NCBI GenBank assembly: GCA_028692035.1 | Contig: JAQUYD010000007.1 | Span: 1-50,717, forward strand | Reading direction: 5' to 3' | DNA from: Oscillospiraceae bacterium | Lineage (GTDB): Bacteria > Bacillota > Clostridia > Oscillospirales > Ruminococcaceae | DNA length: 50,717 nt | Shown: one piece after another, positions 48,545 to 50,717 of the stretch | How positions within the stretch are numbered: position 1 is the stretch's first letter | Layout: each line of letters starts with the position of its first letter | Made by a program: the position numbers and the translations under genes | Notes under the pieces: model-generated | The model's input: only the letters and a program-made list of their open reading frames with translations | Told to the model about the DNA's origin: nothing | Database searches by the model: none

Positions 48545-50717
48545 ATGACACATTTAAAGAGATTCGCTTCTTGCCTGTTGGCAATCCTGCTGGTGGTTAC
48601 TTTGATTCCCAGTGGCGTATTGGCAACTGCTGAGGCAGCAGAAACGACCCAGACCCTAACCCCTACCCCGATCGCCAATACAGAGGACGGCGTGGCCGTT
48701 TCTAAAACCGCTGTACAGACTGCCATTGATGAGTGGCAGGTGACCTTGAATATCTCGGGCGGCGGTTCGACTACGGTAAAACCGCAGTTCGATATCACGC
48801 TGGTCACTGACTATTCCGACAGCATGGTTTAAAATGATATTAAATCTGTCTGCGGAAGCACCTCGTTCACTTATAAAAAAGTGGACGGAAACAAATGGCG
48901 CTATGTCTGCGACGAATGTGGCAAAGAATATAGACAGGAGCCTGATTCGTGTACCAAAGAAACCGAAAACCTGGGTACCCGGAAAGAGGTTGCCCAGCAG
49001 GCGGAAATTGATTTGGTCAATTCTCTCGTCGCAAAAAAGAGCAACGTCCGCATCGGCGTTGTGCAGTTCGGCGGCCTTGGCAAAGAAAAATTGGCCTTGA
49101 CCCCTATTTTGAACAGCGATGGTACAGTCAACCAGGCGAATGTCGCCAAAATCAAAAACGCGATCCTGGCTGACAAAATCAGCGGCTTGAATAACAACAG
49201 TTTTCAGTATGGCATAGGCTGGGGTTCCGCCGGCACCAATATCGAAGCCGGCCTGATCCAGGGCAACAAAACCCTGTATCCCACCTCCGACAGCGGCAGC
49301 AACAACAAAAAATATATGATCCTGCTGTCTGACGGCGAGCCGAACGTATATGGCATAAACGGCGACCAATACGGCGCCGGCCAAAATGGTTCCGCTGCGC
49401 AGGCTGCCATTCGGCAGGCAACTTCCATCAAAAACAGCCATCCGGAGAACTTTGGGCTGTACACTGTTGGCTTTGCGACGGACATCGCCTGTTTGAAAAA
49501 CATTGCCAGCAGCCCCAGCAATTACTACTATGCTGTCGGCGCTGACCTTGGCAATATCTTTGGAGAAATCCTGGAATCGATCCTGTGGGTCATCAATAAC
49601 GGCACCGTGGTCGATACCATGGGCGCCAAGGTGGATTTGATCACTAGCGAGGATAATATTGTTATTACCCCCACCGTTCTGGATCCCACCGCTACGCTGC
49701 CCTCCCCGGTTCAGCCTTCTGTTTCGACCGGCTCTTCCGGTAAAGTTGTCACCTGGAACACCGGTTCCTATGTTTCCGACAGCGCGACGATGACCTATAC
49801 CGTCAAACTGAAATCTTCTGAAATTACAAACGCAACCGGCGACAGCGTCAGCGTTCCGTTGAACGATTCTGCTGTTCTAACCTATACGAACAAAGACGGC
49901 CAGACCCGGGCTTTGAATTTCCCCGTTCCCACTGCTGAGATTGAAATCGGCACGTTGAGCGTTACCTCTACCGGATTGCCGGCGGGTGTAACTGGTACGA
50001 CCCAGTCGATTGGCAATACGTTGGTCGGCAACGCCTCCTTCCCCCAGACCCCTTACACTGTAACCGCTCCCATTGCCGCCCCTAGCGGCTATGAGCTGAA
50101 GAGCGTTAAGGTCAACGGTGCGGATATGAGTAAGACTGCATTTGATGCCGCTTATCTGAAATCCGGCGTTTATCAGCTGCCGGTGAAAAAAGGTGCGCAG
50201 ACTGTTGAGTATTGCTACGGCCCGATTTCGGTTCATACCGTTCACATCGAAAAATACGATGGCAACAACGCGGCATTGTCAGGCGCTGTATTTACCATTG
50301 ACCAGGAGATCGGCACAAAAGCCGCAAACCAGGGTACTGATGAAAACAAGACGTATGATATGTCCTTCACCTATGGCGTCAATTACACCGTTACCGAAAG
50401 CACAACGCCTACTTCTTTCTACGGCGTGGCCGCATTTACAGTAACGTTGAACGCCGCCGGCACCGGATTGGAATTTGTCGGGACCGCGCCTTCGGGTGTC
50501 ACCCTTGACGGATTGACCATCAAGGTTGCCAATAGCAAGATTAATGACCTGTCCTACACCGTCGAGCACTACTACGACGGTGAGACCGAACCCTTTGATA
50601 CCGATGCGGTCAACAACGTAAGCTACGGCACCGAAGTAACCGCCGTCGATGATTCTGATCTGTTGACTGCGGGTTATGTGAGAACCAGCGTGGCAACCCT
50701 GCCCGCTACCATCACCG
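48545..50717 (+). pseudogene. Von Willebrand A-domain surface adhesin with in-frame TAA (runs off window)
   Basis: Signal peptide to about residue 26-32 (LAILLVVTLIPSGVLA), then a vWA domain. The metal-ion site DYSDS lies at residues 89-93, and TAA follows as codon 96 (48830-48832). The same frame stays open to the window end, over 620 codons: a CDEC...C insert (about residues 121-131), the vWA remainder (MILLSDGEPNV, LYTVGFATD), and beta-domains of Cna-B type (VHIEKYDGNNAALSGAVFTI) and MucBP-like type (YTVEHYYDGETEP). No frame change is needed, so one base substitution explains the stop. Without read-through, only a 95-residue exported stub is made. Any wall-sorting signal lies outside the window. 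Confidence 0.82.

Overview
The window looks like the chromosome of a spore-forming, anaerobic, moderately GC-rich gut Clostridia member, most like Oscillospiraceae/Ruminococcaceae. Evidence: spoIIR, Gram-positive -10/-35 promoters and intrinsic terminators, sortase and LCP-like surface proteins, a PolA whose proofreading motif I cannot find, and integrative conjugative element (ICE) genes of the kind common in gut Firmicutes. The species assignment is inference; no rRNA is present. I found no rRNA, tRNA, CRISPR array, transposase or integrase.

Region A (1-13.9 kb) is an island. Both ends carry parts of one Tn1549-like ICE on the minus strand: a DUF3852-type conjugation membrane protein and a gene fragment at 13.5-13.9 kb, and a TrbL/VirB6-like protein, a DUF4406 protein and a 5-cytosine methyltransferase at 1-1.75 kb. 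Between them lies about 11.7 kb of co-oriented sulfur genes: O-acetylhomoserine sulfhydrylase (metY), a broken methionine-synthase-like gene, an amino-acid (probably cystine or methionine) ABC importer, mnmA, tcdA, a cysteine desulfurase, a TtcA-like tRNA thiolase, an Rrf2 regulator, a broken SGNH hydrolase and azlC. metY has a consensus promoter, a palindromic operator candidate, a 40-residue leader peptide with a Met/Cys cluster (MCMCCCMC), and a terminator hairpin. This looks like cysteine/methionine-sensing attenuation. At the other end, the start of azlD appears to be fused in frame to the ICE trbL gene.

Region B (14.1-18.5 kb, visibly A+T richer) is a defence remnant: a small HTH protein, an OLD-family ATPase/nuclease, and a type III restriction-modification locus in which one deletion joins the first codons of mod to the C-terminal part of res.

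Region C (18.7-41.4 kb) is mostly ordinary chromosome: ACT-PFL-VOC operon, C26 glutamine amidotransferase, PHP phosphatase/Lrp/aminotransferase operon, DUF362 ferredoxin-like protein, YibE/F, an orphan PTS-IIC-like transporter, polA-rimI-tsaD, dus-ispE, spoIIR, an LCP-like protein, nitroreductase, uracil permease, trxB and a SARP-type regulator. The permease has its own promoter, a 17-residue leader peptide and an attenuator, an arrangement like UTP-sensing pyrBI.

Region D (41.7-50.7 kb) is a surface/secretion locus divergent from the SARP gene: sortase, transglutaminase-like lipoprotein, GspF/PilC platform protein, four small membrane or pseudopilin proteins and a PilT-type ATPase, then a structured RNA ending in a terminator, a small conserved-looking protein and a large von Willebrand A adhesin. 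The adhesin has an in-frame TAA directly after its metal-binding motif and runs off the window. The single-ATPase filament/secretion operon and the two leader-peptide attenuators are the best candidates for undescribed biology.
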